Of a stretch of DNA of 64,000 nucleotides, positions 49,463-58,437 are shown piece by piece. Position numbers and translations under genes: made by a program. The notes under the pieces are model-generated. The model had not been told where the DNA came from, made no database searches, and saw nothing but the letters and a program-made list of their open reading frames with translations. Each line of letters begins with the position of its first letter. Position 1 is the first letter of the stretch. Origin of the DNA: an uncultured Desulfovibrio sp. (lineage in GTDB: Bacteria; Desulfobacterota; Desulfovibrionia; Desulfovibrionales; Desulfovibrionaceae); contig URBN01000004.1 of assembly GCA_900546145.1 (NCBI GenBank), forward strand, positions 62,001 to 126,000, read 5' to 3'.

Positions 49463-49762
49463 TTATTCAGCAGCTTTGCGGTGCTTCAGGTCAATACCGA
49501 TATGATTCATGACCAGGTCGGCCAGCATACCGAAGATACATCCTGTAAGCGGAATAATAATGATGGTAAGGATCGTAAAATACAGATGGTTATCATTGTA
49601 CATCTGCGCCCACCAAAGCTCGATGCCGCTAAGTTTGCGGGTGTCAGCGACGATTACAACATGACTGAGAGCTTTTTTAGCTTCAGCGATCGTGGGCAGA
49701 AGGACAAGAAGACTGGCATAACAGCCGACCAGCCATATCCATGCTTTCCTCAACTTCCTCAT
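49463..49762 (-). CDS. Small membrane protein, first gene of the TSUP cluster
   Basis: A 99-residue protein with an N-terminal signal-like helix (MRKLRKAWIWLVGCYASLLVLLPTIAEA) and a second helix near 60-80. The start at 49762 follows AAGGAG. It lies 13 bp before the TSUP gene. Small proteins of this kind often accompany TSUP genes in Desulfovibrio (from memory). No function is assigned. Confidence 0.72.
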   Translation of the reverse strand: MRKLRKAWIWLVGCYASLLVLLPTIAEAKKALSHVVIVADTRKLSGIELWWAQMYNDNHLYFTILTIIIIPLTGCIFGMLADLVMNHIGIDLKHRKAAE

Positions 49763-49850
49763 GACACTCTCCTTAGAGTTAAACTTTGGCATAAATAAAA
49801 GCGCTTTATTTCTCTGTACCAAAGAAACATTTGCAAACAGTCAGAGCTTA

Positions 49851-49866
49851 TGCATATGCCGTGCCA
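49851..49866 (-). promoter_or_regulatory. Sigma-54 promoter of the TSUP cluster
   Basis: The minus strand reads TGGCACGGCATATGCA: perfect -24 TGGCACG and -12 ATGCA with the 12-bp GG to GC spacing, about 90 bp before the ATG at 49762. The divergent gene encodes a sigma-54 activator, the likely regulator. Confidence 0.85.
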
Positions 49867-49987
49867 TTGCGCGATTGCACTTTTCCCTCCGGGTAAAAAA
49901 TCCAATAATTCACAAAGTATTTGCCCTCGATTTTCTCTTAGGTTATTTTTCACGCAGGCATAAAATTCCTGTTGCGAGGTTCCAGGT

Positions 49988-52660
49988 ATGAAGCACCTCC
50001 ACAATATTTTGCGCGCACCCAGGCTCCCTTTCTCTTCCTTCTGGTCCCGTATCAGCCTCTTCAGGCGCTTCACGCTCGTCTTTCTGCCTATCCTGGCGCT
50101 CATACTGATTTGCGTGTTTGCGGGAACGCGCAAATCTCTTGAAGCAGTGGTCAATAGCGCAACAGCGCGCAATACGCGCATTCAGGCACATGCTCTCGGT
50201 TTTGCTATTGGTCAAAGCCTCGCCGAAGCGCGCAACCAGCTCCTCGTCCTCGCCGCTGGTTCCATGCAGAAAGATGAAATGATCCGGCGCATGCAGTTCC
50301 GCACCAAGATCAACAACGCCCGCTACCGAGAGGTGGCCTTTATGGACGCTGACCGGAAGGAACGCTACCTGCTCCTCAACTACAATGGCGAGCTCATAAA
50401 CATCCCGCCCGAGCAGGCTGACAGTCTGGCCGGCTCTCCTTTCCGCGCACCAGGCAAAATAGGAAGTCCGGACGAAGTCACCGTCACACAGCCCATGGAA
50501 GTCGTGTATCCCATGATGCACACCCCCGACGGCATGCACGGGCAGCTCACGCTGCAGGTTATCCGCTTTTACGCCCCAGTTCTCCGCGCCGACGGCACAT
50601 TCCACGGCGTGCTCATGCTCTCCCTCGATCTCTCAACGCTGCGCGACACCATAAGCAATTTTTCACAGGCCGGCGCCGATGCCGAGGCCCTGCAGAATTC
50701 CAACCTGCATACAGTCTATGTAGATAAAGAAGGCTGGATGATTTTCCAGGACGCAGAACAGGGGAAAAACGATCAGCAGAGCAGCCTCGATACCGTGCGC
50801 GCCGGCTTCCGCGGCGACTTCGGCAGGCCCGGCTACAGTACGGCTTTCAGACCGTCCGCCAGCGAATACTACAGCTACTGGACCATGATGAACGAGATCC
50901 AGCACGGCAAATCCGGAAAGCTTTCGAGTCTGAACGGTGATTTGTGGGGAGACGGTTCACTCCCCGTGGAAAACGTAAGCTTCGCGCCCGTCACGTATCA
51001 TTCCACGTCCAGCGGACCGGCCCAGGTAGTCGGGGCCGTCGTCGTCCTCGATTCCACCTTCACCTTCACGCAAAGCGGAGCACAGCTGAACCTCATTTAT
51101 TTCTGCGCCTTTCTGCTCGCTATGGCTCTCATGTCTCTGGCTCTTCTCCTGATTTCACGCTCCGTGCTGAATCCCCTGTTCCGTCTCAACAGAGATATTC
51201 TCGATGAAGCCGACAAAAGCCTCGTGAGCGAACTGCCGCAGGCTGAGGAACCGAAAGAAGTGCACAGGCTGAGAACCTCCGTCAATCTCATTCTCGAACG
51301 GCTCCAGTTCCTCGAACAGGATCGCGATCTCACGGATTCGCTGACTAATGTGCGTCTGCAGATGGAACGGGTGAACGATTTTCCCAAGGATTTCGTACCG
51401 CCTGAAGACGGTATCGTGGGAAAGAGTCCCGAGATAAAACGCCTCAGAAACGACATTGCCCAGGCTGCGAAGGTCATGGAAGACGTTCTTGTGGTCGGAG
51501 AAACGGGCACAGGCAAGGAACTCGTCAGCCGGGCCATCCATACTCAGTCAAAGCGGAAAGATGGGCCCTTCATTACTATCAACTGCGGTGCTCTCGATGA
51601 GGGCCTGCTCATGGATACCCTCTTCGGACACGTCAAGGGCGCATACACAGAAGCAAAGCAGCCCCGCAAAGGCGCCTTTCTGGCTGCAGAGGGAGGGACG
51701 CTCATGCTGGACGAAATCGGCAATGCCACACTCCGCGTGCAGCAGGCCCTTCTGAGGGCTCTTTCCGACCGCTGCATCCATCCGCTTGGCAGCGATGAAT
51801 TCATCAAATTCGACACACGTGTCATAGCCGCCACCAACGCGGATCTGCAGGAAGAAGTGCACCGTGGCAACTTCAGGGAAGACCTCTATTTCCGCCTCGC
51901 CGTCATCACCATCAAAACACCCCCGCTCAGAGATCATAAAAGGGATATCCCCTACATGACCGTAGCTTTCCTCAAGGAAGGACTGGCCAGGGCGGGAGAG
52001 CAGCGCGATATCCCCGACATCAGCCGCGGCGCCCTGAGCAAGATGATGCATTACCACTGGCCCGGCAACGTCCGCGAGCTCAGAAACTGCGTCATGCGCA
52101 CTCTGGCCTATTGCGATGGAGACATCATCCTTCCCCACTGTGTGGACATCGGGGCACAGAACGAGGAAAAAGGAGACGGAAACCAGAACAGGACAGCCAC
52201 GGAACTTCTGCAGAAAGCCTGGGCGCGCGAGCAGGAAAACGCTGAGCCGATACAGGGAACCTCCGGAGCGGATCGCGCCCCCCAGCCTGCTTCTTCCCCT
52301 GAACCGGAGAAGAGGGAGCCCGGTCAGACAGATTCAGTTTCTCCGGATTCCGGCCCGTGTGAAGCGGCCCGCAGATCTCCTGGCACAAAAAGCGTATCGG
52401 AGGAACTTCCCGGCACACGCGATCTGAATGCACGCATGCGGGCTGCCCTCACTGAAATTCTGAAAAGGGAAAGCCTGTCCAGACAGGATTACCAGGAGAT
52501 TGCGGGAAAAGACATCTCCATGCGTACAGCACAGTATGATCTGCAGGAACTTGTCAAAGCGGGGTTCCTGCGCAAGGAAGGCCGTGGTCCGGCGCTGCGC
52601 TACATTGTAATCCGTTCTGAAAAGACTGTTCCTCCTCCTGGGCAGGAAGACAGGCTCTGA
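49988..52660 (+). CDS. Membrane-bound sigma-54 activator with extracytoplasmic sensor
   Basis: An 890-residue one-component regulator. Two membrane helices (about 28-50 and 360-385) flank a large dCache-like sensor; then a HAMP-like linker, an AAA+ domain (Walker A GETGTGKE, Walker B TLMLDEIGN), a long Pro/Glu/Ser-rich stretch (about 715-810) and a winged-helix-like C-terminus (LSRQDYQEIAGKDISMRTAQYDLQELVKAGFL) in place of the usual Fis HTH. The contact loop is GAYTEA rather than GAFTGA. It is divergent from the TSUP cluster, which has a sigma-54 promoter, so it probably senses a periplasmic ligand and controls that cluster. Confidence 0.9.
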   Translation: MKHLHNILRAPRLPFSSFWSRISLFRRFTLVFLPILALILICVFAGTRKSLEAVVNSATARNTRIQAHALGFAIGQSLAEARNQLLVLAAGSMQKDEMIRRMQFRTKINNARYREVAFMDADRKERYLLLNYNGELINIPPEQADSLAGSPFRAPGKIGSPDEVTVTQPMEVVYPMMHTPDGMHGQLTLQVIRFYAPVLRADGTFHGVLMLSLDLSTLRDTISNFSQAGADAEALQNSNLHTVYVDKEGWMIFQDAEQGKNDQQSSLDTVRAGFRGDFGRPGYSTAFRPSASEYYSYWTMMNEIQHGKSGKLSSLNGDLWGDGSLPVENVSFAPVTYHSTSSGPAQVVGAVVVLDSTFTFTQSGAQLNLIYFCAFLLAMALMSLALLLISRSVLNPLFRLNRDILDEADKSLVSELPQAEEPKEVHRLRTSVNLILERLQFLEQDRDLTDSLTNVRLQMERVNDFPKDFVPPEDGIVGKSPEIKRLRNDIAQAAKVMEDVLVVGETGTGKELVSRAIHTQSKRKDGPFITINCGALDEGLLMDTLFGHVKGAYTEAKQPRKGAFLAAEGGTLMLDEIGNATLRVQQALLRALSDRCIHPLGSDEFIKFDTRVIAATNADLQEEVHRGNFREDLYFRLAVITIKTPPLRDHKRDIPYMTVAFLKEGLARAGEQRDIPDISRGALSKMMHYHWPGNVRELRNCVMRTLAYCDGDIILPHCVDIGAQNEEKGDGNQNRTATELLQKAWAREQENAEPIQGTSGADRAPQPASSPEPEKREPGQTDSVSPDSGPCEAARRSPGTKSVSEELPGTRDLNARMRAALTEILKRESLSRQDYQEIAGKDISMRTAQYDLQELVKAGFLRKEGRGPALRYIVIRSEKTVPPPGQEDRL

Positions 52661-52678
52661 CACAGTCACCAGCCAAAT

Positions 52679-52724
52679 AAGAAGGAAGGGGCCAGATCCA
52701 CCAGGATCCGGCCCCTTCCTTCTT
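52679..52724. terminator. Bidirectional terminator
   Basis: AAGAAGGAAGGGGCC (52679-52693) pairs perfectly with GGCCCCTTCCTTCTT (52710-52724) around a loop that itself contains a GATCC/GGATC stem. It lies between the convergent activator and proC genes. Confidence 0.85.
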
Positions 52725-52750
52725 AAAAATAACCGGCTTTCAGGAGGAAG

Positions 52751-53554
52751 CTATCCCTCCATCTCTATGCCGCGGCGGTTGGCCGCGAAGACAGCCTTGG
52801 CAAGTTTCCCGGCGAGGCCATCCTCATCCATGCAGTTGACGCCGACAATAGTCGTACCCGCGGGAGAGCAGACATTGTCCCGCAGAGCCATGAGATGGGT
52901 CTCGCTGTTTTCAAGGGCCATGCGCCCACATCCTTCGAAGAGCGCGGCAACCATGCGCCGGCAGTCCGCGTGCTGGAATCCGAGGGTAACGCCGGCCTGC
53001 ACCATCCCTTCCATAAGATCAAAGAGGTAGGCGGGACCAGCCCCGATGAGAGAGGTGAAGGCCGTAAACCGGCTTTCCGGCACTTCGAAGCACTGACCGA
53101 GCTCTGAAAAAATGTCCAGAATCTCCCTCTTCTGCCCATCCGCGAGGCGGGGATCCTCAAAAGAAAAGGCAAAGACGCCCTTTGCTACGAGAGCAGGCGT
53201 GTTGGGCATGCAGCGCACCACGGGGCATACTCCTCCGGAAAATTTTTTCAGGGTGTCCAGGCTGACACCGGCGGCGATGGAGATCAGGACGTTATCAGCG
53301 CTGAGCGCGCCCCGCATTCCTGAGAGCACATCCTCAACCTGGTAGGGCTTCACGGCCAGCACCACGTAACGGCTTTTGCGGGCGACATCCGCAGCCGAAT
53401 CGAGAGGCTCGACTCCCAGTTTCACGAGAGGATCCATGCGCTTCATCGTGCGGGTGTTTCCGCACAGGACATAGCCTTTTCCCGATTTTGCCAGACCGCC
53501 GAGAATGGCGCCGCCCATATTGCCACAGCCTATGCATCCTATATTAATGGACAT
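52751..53554 (-). CDS. proC: Pyrroline-5-carboxylate reductase
   Basis: A 267-residue enzyme, last step of proline synthesis. NAD(P)-binding GCIGCGNMGGAI at the N-terminus, and C-terminal SPAGTTIVGVNCMDEDGL and LIGAGPAYLF motifs, match ProC. The start at 53554 (MSINIGCIG) follows AAAGGAG. It is a single gene on the minus strand, ahead of the convergent activator terminator. Confidence 0.95.
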   Translation of the reverse strand: MSINIGCIGCGNMGGAILGGLAKSGKGYVLCGNTRTMKRMDPLVKLGVEPLDSAADVARKSRYVVLAVKPYQVEDVLSGMRGALSADNVLISIAAGVSLDTLKKFSGGVCPVVRCMPNTPALVAKGVFAFSFEDPRLADGQKREILDIFSELGQCFEVPESRFTAFTSLIGAGPAYLFDLMEGMVQAGVTLGFQHADCRRMVAALFEGCGRMALENSETHLMALRDNVCSPAGTTIVGVNCMDEDGLAGKLAKAVFAANRRGIEMEG

Positions 53555-53825
53555 GACACACTCCTTTTCATCATGGGGTACCCAGCGCGGCACACTCCGT
53601 GGTAAAAGGCGTCTCTCTTCCTGCTCTCAAAGATCCGTTTGGCGAGCTCTCCAACGGCGCACCGCGCTTTACTGCCCAGAACGATAGCATTTCCCTTCAG
53701 ACAGCGAAACTGCCTTCTGCAGTCCCCGGCCGCAGGGAAAAGGCAAAGGCGGCACACCTGGATTTTATCAGGATGCGCCGCCTTTGCGCGACTCTGTCCG
53801 CCCGGACTTTTCAGCCTCGGCAGGT

Positions 53826-55193
53826 TTAATTTTCGTGGATGGCCGTCAGCCTCGGCATATCCTTCACTATCTGAAGGGCCAGGCGCAGCTGGTTATCCTT
53901 TGCCAGCTGCTCGGCAACATCCGTATCCTCATCAGGTTTATCTTTGTCCTTCTTGTTCTTGCCCTTGTTCTCAAGGTGACGGTTCAGCGACTGCTCCCGC
54001 ACGATATAGCGGGCGTCACCGTCCTCCCTAGAGGACGAGGCCAGCGGAATCTCGATATCGGGCACTATGCCTTCCGCCTGGATGGAGCTGCCGTTCGGAG
54101 TATAATAGAGGGCGATGGTGAGCTTGAGGGCCGAACCATCAGCGAGCGGAATGATATTCTGAACGGATCCCTTGCCGAAGGAACGCTCACCAATAATGGC
54201 AGCACGCTTCTGATCCCTGAGCGCGCCAGCCACGATTTCAGAAGCGGAAGCGGAACCGGCATTAATGAGCACGACCATTGGAACATGTACATCCGTGGAT
54301 TCCGGCGAAGCGGAGTACGTGCGCGCCATGCTTTCACTGCGGCCCTTGATGGACACGATGGTGCCCTTTGTCAGGAAGGTATCAGCCACGCTCACGGCCT
54401 GCTTGAGCAGACCTCCGGGGTTGCCGCGGAGATCCAGCACAATTCCCTTGAGTCCGCCCTTCGCCTTGCTTTCCTTCTCCGCTTTGGCCAGAGCCTCATG
54501 CAGTTCCTCGGTCGTCTTTTCGGAGAAACGGGTCACGTGCACCCAGTAATACCCATCCTCGAGCCTGCGGCTTTTGACGCTGACAAGGGGGATGGCATCA
54601 CGGATGAGATGCATTTTGACAGGCTTCTTGCTATTGGCGTGCAGCACGGTCAGATCGACGCCCGTATTCTTGGGACCGCGCAGGCGGGTAACGACTTCCT
54701 GCATGGTCATTTCCTGGGTGGACTGGCCGTCTATGAGCAGAATGACATCACCTGTCTGCATACCGGCCTTGAAGGCCGGCGTGTCCTCAATGGGAGACAC
54801 CACAGTTACCTGCCCGTTCTCCATGGAAAATTCGATGCCAATGCCGAAGAACTCTCCGGACGTCGTCTCCTGCATCTCCTTGTATTCTTCTGCGCTCAGA
54901 AAGGAGGAATGAGGATCAAGCCCCTGCAGCATTCCCTTAATGGCGCCATCAATAAGATCGCTCTGGCCCACTTCTTTCACGTAGGACTGCTCAACGATAT
55001 CAAGAACCTGGCCGAAACGGCGGATTGAATCGAATTTGCTTGCCTGGGGCGCCTGCCTGGCGTCCTTCGCTGACTCGGCCTTCCCGGCTCCGGGATCTGC
55101 CGGGGCAGCCTGAACGGGGCCGGCACCCATACTGCAGCCGCAGCCGATGGAAAGCATGAGGGCCAGAACAGCCCCCGTAAAATATGCGCGCAT
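53826..55193 (-). CDS. ctpA: C-terminal processing protease (S41 family)
   Basis: A 455-residue exported protease with an N-terminal signal (ending with a lipobox-like SIGCGCSMG), a PDZ domain (about 115-200) and the S41 catalytic domain with Ser in GSASASEIVAGAL and Lys in RSFGKGSVQ. A Lys/Asp-rich tail (about 405-430) follows. It trims C-termini of periplasmic proteins. The start at 55193 (MRAYFTGAVL) follows GGAAGGAG. It lies 106 bp downstream of the rubrerythrin terminator. Confidence 0.93.
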   Translation of the reverse strand: MRAYFTGAVLALMLSIGCGCSMGAGPVQAAPADPGAGKAESAKDARQAPQASKFDSIRRFGQVLDIVEQSYVKEVGQSDLIDGAIKGMLQGLDPHSSFLSAEEYKEMQETTSGEFFGIGIEFSMENGQVTVVSPIEDTPAFKAGMQTGDVILLIDGQSTQEMTMQEVVTRLRGPKNTGVDLTVLHANSKKPVKMHLIRDAIPLVSVKSRRLEDGYYWVHVTRFSEKTTEELHEALAKAEKESKAKGGLKGIVLDLRGNPGGLLKQAVSVADTFLTKGTIVSIKGRSESMARTYSASPESTDVHVPMVVLINAGSASASEIVAGALRDQKRAAIIGERSFGKGSVQNIIPLADGSALKLTIALYYTPNGSSIQAEGIVPDIEIPLASSSREDGDARYIVREQSLNRHLENKGKNKKDKDKPDEDTDVAEQLAKDNQLRLALQIVKDMPRLTAIHEN

Positions 55194-55299
55194 GAAGGTC
55201 TCCTTCCAAAAAATGCATCGGGTATTTTGCCTTTTTCCCACAGGAAAATCAATATCATGAGAAAACGGCAGTTCACTGCGGCCGCCACTGCCGGTCAGC

Positions 55300-55346
55300 A
55301 AAAAAAACGGACGCCCGGTTTCTCCTTATCGGGGAACCGGGCGTCC
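55300..55346 (-). terminator. Terminator of rubrerythrin
   Basis: GGACGCCCGGTT (55309-55320) pairs perfectly with AACCGGGCGTCC (55335-55346). On the minus strand eight T residues follow within two bases (55300-55307). Confidence 0.9.
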
Positions 55347-55371
55347 GCACGAAATCGAAAGATTCTGAAAA

Positions 55372-55863
55372 TTAGTCAACCTTAATGAACTTGTCACCCT
55401 TGGCTCCGCACACAGGGCAGGAACCGGTCATGGGGCCTTCATGGGTATAGCCGCAGACGGGGCAGATGTAATAATCGCCCTTGAACGCAGCAGCGTCCTC
55501 AATGGCTTTCTTGTACAGGTTGGCGTGAACTTCCTCGACGGAGCAGGCAAATCCGAAGTACTTGGCAACCTTTTCGTTGCCCTCTTCCTTGGCGTCCTTG
55601 ATCATACCGGGGTACATCTTGGTGTATTCGTAAGTCTCGCCCTCGAGGGCGTCCTTGAGGTTGGCGGCCGTGTCGCCAATCTTTCCGGCGTTACGAAGAT
55701 GAGCATGGGCATGAATGGTCTCAGCGGCAGCGGCGGCGCGGAAGAGCTTGGCGATTTGGGGTTTGCCTTCCTTGTCCGCAACCTGGGCATAGGCGAGGTA
55801 TTTACGGTTAGCCTGAGATTCGCCGGCAAAAGCATCCATAAGATTGTCAAGAGTTTTGCTCAT
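55372..55863 (-). CDS. rbr: Rubrerythrin
   Basis: A 163-residue protein with a four-helix ferritin-like di-iron domain (Glu in AFAGESQANRKYL, AAAETIHAHAHL, SVEEVHANLY) and a C-terminal rubredoxin domain with two CPVCG motifs. It reduces hydrogen peroxide in anaerobes. The start at 55863 (MSKTLDNLMD) follows GGAGA. It has its own terminator. Together with the OsmC module at 21 kb it is one of two oxidative-stress functions in this window. Confidence 0.97.
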   Translation of the reverse strand: MSKTLDNLMDAFAGESQANRKYLAYAQVADKEGKPQIAKLFRAAAAAETIHAHAHLRNAGKIGDTAANLKDALEGETYEYTKMYPGMIKDAKEEGNEKVAKYFGFACSVEEVHANLYKKAIEDAAAFKGDYYICPVCGYTHEGPMTGSCPVCGAKGDKFIKVD

Positions 55864-56016
55864 GTGATTCTCCTTCACTTGATTCAGATTCCGTGGATCG
55901 CGCGGCCGTCTTTCACTCAGTGTGAAAATACGGCACAATAGCCGTGCGCAGTCCGGAAAAGCCCCTCGGGGCGCTGAAAAGGCCGGACATTCCGGATTTT
56001 TAGCATGGGGGCAGAC

Positions 56017-56652
56017 ATGAGCGACAATTATCCTATTCCTCTCGCAGGGGCAAGCGATCCCCACACAGCCTCCATGCTGATAAAACGCAGCCGTTTCCTG
56101 ACGCAGATCGCCAGAACAGGCACGCCGGAGGAGGCCCGCGCCTTCATCGAGAGAATCCGGACCCTCAACACAGACGCCACGCATAACTGCTGGGCCTTCG
56201 TTGCCGGGCCGCCCGGTTCGACGGCCCGCATCGGCTGCAACGATGACGGAGAACCTCACGGCACAGCGGGGCGTCCCATGCTGCAGATCCTCCTGCACAG
56301 CGGCGTGGGACAGATCTGCGCCGTAGTCACCCGCTGGTTCGGGGGGATTAAGCTCGGAACGGGAGGTCTCGTGCGCGCCTATCAGGACAGTGTCAGTAAT
56401 TGTCTGGCCTCTCTCCCGACAGAAATCCTCGTCCCCTCCGTGACGCTGTCCCTGCGCATGGGATACGGAGACAGGGATTCCACGCTGCGTCTGCTCAGAC
56501 AGTGTGGCGGCTCTGTGCTTTCCGAAGATTTTTCTGAAAACGTCCGACTCAGCGTCAGAGTCCCTGAATCATCTGTCGAAGCCTTTCGCGCCGGCCTTTT
56601 CACAGCCGCCGGGAGTAAGGTCGTGGTGGACGGGGAGAACAGTCCTCTCTAG
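56017..56652 (+). CDS. IMPACT (YigZ)-family protein
   Basis: A 211-residue protein with an UPF0029 N-terminal domain, signature GEPHGTAGRPML and FGGIKLGTGGLVRAY, and a DUF1949-like C-terminus, typical of bacterial YigZ. The family may bind ribosomes or nucleotides; no firm activity. The ATG at 56017 has GGGGG six bases upstream; an ATG four codons earlier has no ribosome-binding sequence. It is divergent from rubrerythrin. Confidence 0.9.
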   Translation: MSDNYPIPLAGASDPHTASMLIKRSRFLTQIARTGTPEEARAFIERIRTLNTDATHNCWAFVAGPPGSTARIGCNDDGEPHGTAGRPMLQILLHSGVGQICAVVTRWFGGIKLGTGGLVRAYQDSVSNCLASLPTEILVPSVTLSLRMGYGDRDSTLRLLRQCGGSVLSEDFSENVRLSVRVPESSVEAFRAGLFTAAGSKVVVDGENSPL

Positions 56653-56707
56653 CGTGCCGGCCTGCCTCCTGTTATACTGAAGCCCAACTTCCCAAGGAGG
56701 AAATTTC

Positions 56708-57355
56708 ATGAATCATGTCCTCAAGAGAACTCTGGCGATCGCCGCCCTCTTCTGCCTCACCCTTGGTCTGGCCGGCTGCCAGAGCGGAGCCGGCAAAACA
56801 CTCGAACAGGCCGGAACAGCCCTGAAAAACAAAGACAGCGGAGCCTTTCTCTCCCAATTCGATATGCAGGCCTACGCGGCCCATGAGTTCGCAAATCTCA
56901 AGCAGAGCAACCAGCTCCTGAGCGGGCTCGATTCCATGGGCAAAATGCTGGGACTCGGCTCCCAGGTCAACGACCTGATTAATTCCATCATCGATCTGCA
57001 GGGCCGTTACACGGATACCTTCACCCGCACCGTGGCCTCCGGCGAACTGCAGGATCAGTGCTCCAAATCCAAGACTCCTGACTGTCCGTGGGTTCCCGAA
57101 GCCCTGGCCAGCGCCGAAGTCAGGGAACTGAATGAAACCGCAGCTGTCGCCAAGGTCACCACTCCCGCCAACATGACCAGCTGGATCGCCCTGCGCAAGC
57201 ATAACGATCAGTGGAAGATCGTGGGCAAGGCCACGCTTCAGGATACCGCTGAAAAATTCGCCAATGACGCCTCCCCCGTTCCTCCGGCGAATAAGGAAAC
57301 CCAGCTCAACATTCCTGAAAAAGAGAACTCCTCTTCCGGCGCTGCGAACATCTAA
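56708..57355 (+). CDS. Hypothetical lipoprotein
   Basis: A 215-residue protein with a lipobox LGLAGC, preceded by CAAGGAGG. The mature part is mixed alpha/beta and ends with a Pro/Ser-rich tail. Two cysteines (DQCSKSKTPDCPW) may form a disulfide. I recognise no named domain; the C-terminal WIALRKHNDQWKIVGKA resembles nuclear-transport-factor-2-like lipoprotein domains. A good terminator follows. Confidence 0.78.
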   Translation: MNHVLKRTLAIAALFCLTLGLAGCQSGAGKTLEQAGTALKNKDSGAFLSQFDMQAYAAHEFANLKQSNQLLSGLDSMGKMLGLGSQVNDLINSIIDLQGRYTDTFTRTVASGELQDQCSKSKTPDCPWVPEALASAEVRELNETAAVAKVTTPANMTSWIALRKHNDQWKIVGKATLQDTAEKFANDASPVPPANKETQLNIPEKENSSSGAANI

Positions 57356-57378
57356 TCCGGTTTCTTTTCTGAAAACAC

Positions 57379-57418
57379 GCGAAAGGCCTCCCTCTTACAT
57401 CAGAGGGAGGCCTTTCGC
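57379..57418. terminator. Bidirectional terminator
   Basis: GCGAAAGGCCTCCCTCT pairs perfectly over 17 bp with AGAGGGAGGCCTTTCGC around a six-base loop, between the convergent lipoprotein and xthA genes. Confidence 0.85.
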
Positions 57419-57438
57419 CGCTCCGGCAACCGAGCGCT

Positions 57439-58245
57439 CTAAAATTCGAGGCAGAGGCCTATGGGGCAGTGATCTGAGCCGTACTGGTCCTTTTCTATCC
57501 AGGCGTCCACAATATTGTCCCTGAGCTCTTCCGAGGCAAAGAAATAATCGATGCGCCACCCGATATTCCGCATACGCGCTCTCGTTTTATACGACCACCA
57601 GGAATAGGCTCCTTCCTCATCGCCATGGACCTTCCGGAAGGTGTCAATGTACCCAAGCTCTGTGAAGTGGTCGAGAAACGCTCTTTCCTCTGGGAGGAAA
57701 CCCGTGTTCATGACGTTGTCCCTGGGCCTCGCGAGATCGATGGGCCTGTGCGCTATGTTAAAGTCACCACAGACAACGACGGGCTTGCTCTGCCTGAGTT
57801 TCTGGGCGTAGTCGGCAAACACACTGAAGAACCCCATCTTGTATTCCAGGCGCTTGAACTTTCCCTGATGCTTTCCGTCCCCGCTCAAGATCTCTGCGCC
57901 GCCGTTCGGGAAATAACCATTAATAAAATGGAACTTTTCAAATTCCATATGGATAATGCGACCTTCACCCTGGTAAGCGGGATCCGGCAGTTCCAGATCC
58001 ACGGCCAGTGGCTTCAGCCTGGAGAACACCGCCACACCGGAATATCCCTTTTTCACGGTACTGGAGGACCAGTAGGACTCCCAGCCCTCAGGACTGACCA
58101 GTTCGGGCTTCAGCTGATCCGGAGAAGCCTTTGTCTCCTGGAGTCCGACAATCTGTGCGGTCTGACCGGAGAACCACTGCCAGTCCGGCTTGGCCGATAC
58201 GGCTCTGATGCCGTTCACATTCCACGAAACAAGTCTGACCTGCAT
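57439..58245 (-). CDS. xthA: Exodeoxyribonuclease III / AP endonuclease
   Basis: A 268-residue base-excision-repair enzyme of the ExoIII family: SWNVNGIRA at the start, LQETKA (metal Glu), CGDFNIAHRPIDL, WWSYKTRARMRNIGWRIDYFF and the catalytic SDHCPIGL at the end. The start at 58245 (MQVRLVSWN) follows GGAGGCGGGAG. It is divergent from hflK. Confidence 0.95.
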   Translation of the reverse strand: MQVRLVSWNVNGIRAVSAKPDWQWFSGQTAQIVGLQETKASPDQLKPELVSPEGWESYWSSSTVKKGYSGVAVFSRLKPLAVDLELPDPAYQGEGRIIHMEFEKFHFINGYFPNGGAEILSGDGKHQGKFKRLEYKMGFFSVFADYAQKLRQSKPVVVCGDFNIAHRPIDLARPRDNVMNTGFLPEERAFLDHFTELGYIDTFRKVHGDEEGAYSWWSYKTRARMRNIGWRIDYFFASEELRDNIVDAWIEKDQYGSDHCPIGLCLEF

Positions 58246-58437
58246 GCTCCCGCCTCCGGCTGTTTGTCGAGGGGAAAAATTTCCCGCACGCAGGTATCCA
58301 TAAATGGGTGAGAGAGAAAAGGCAAACAGCGGCCGCCTTGACCAGTAAAAATGCTTAACGTAAATTAATGGAAATAATCTGGAATTCTTTGACATGCCTG
58401 GGCTGCATACAGCCCCCAGAGGCATCGGAGGAAATGA

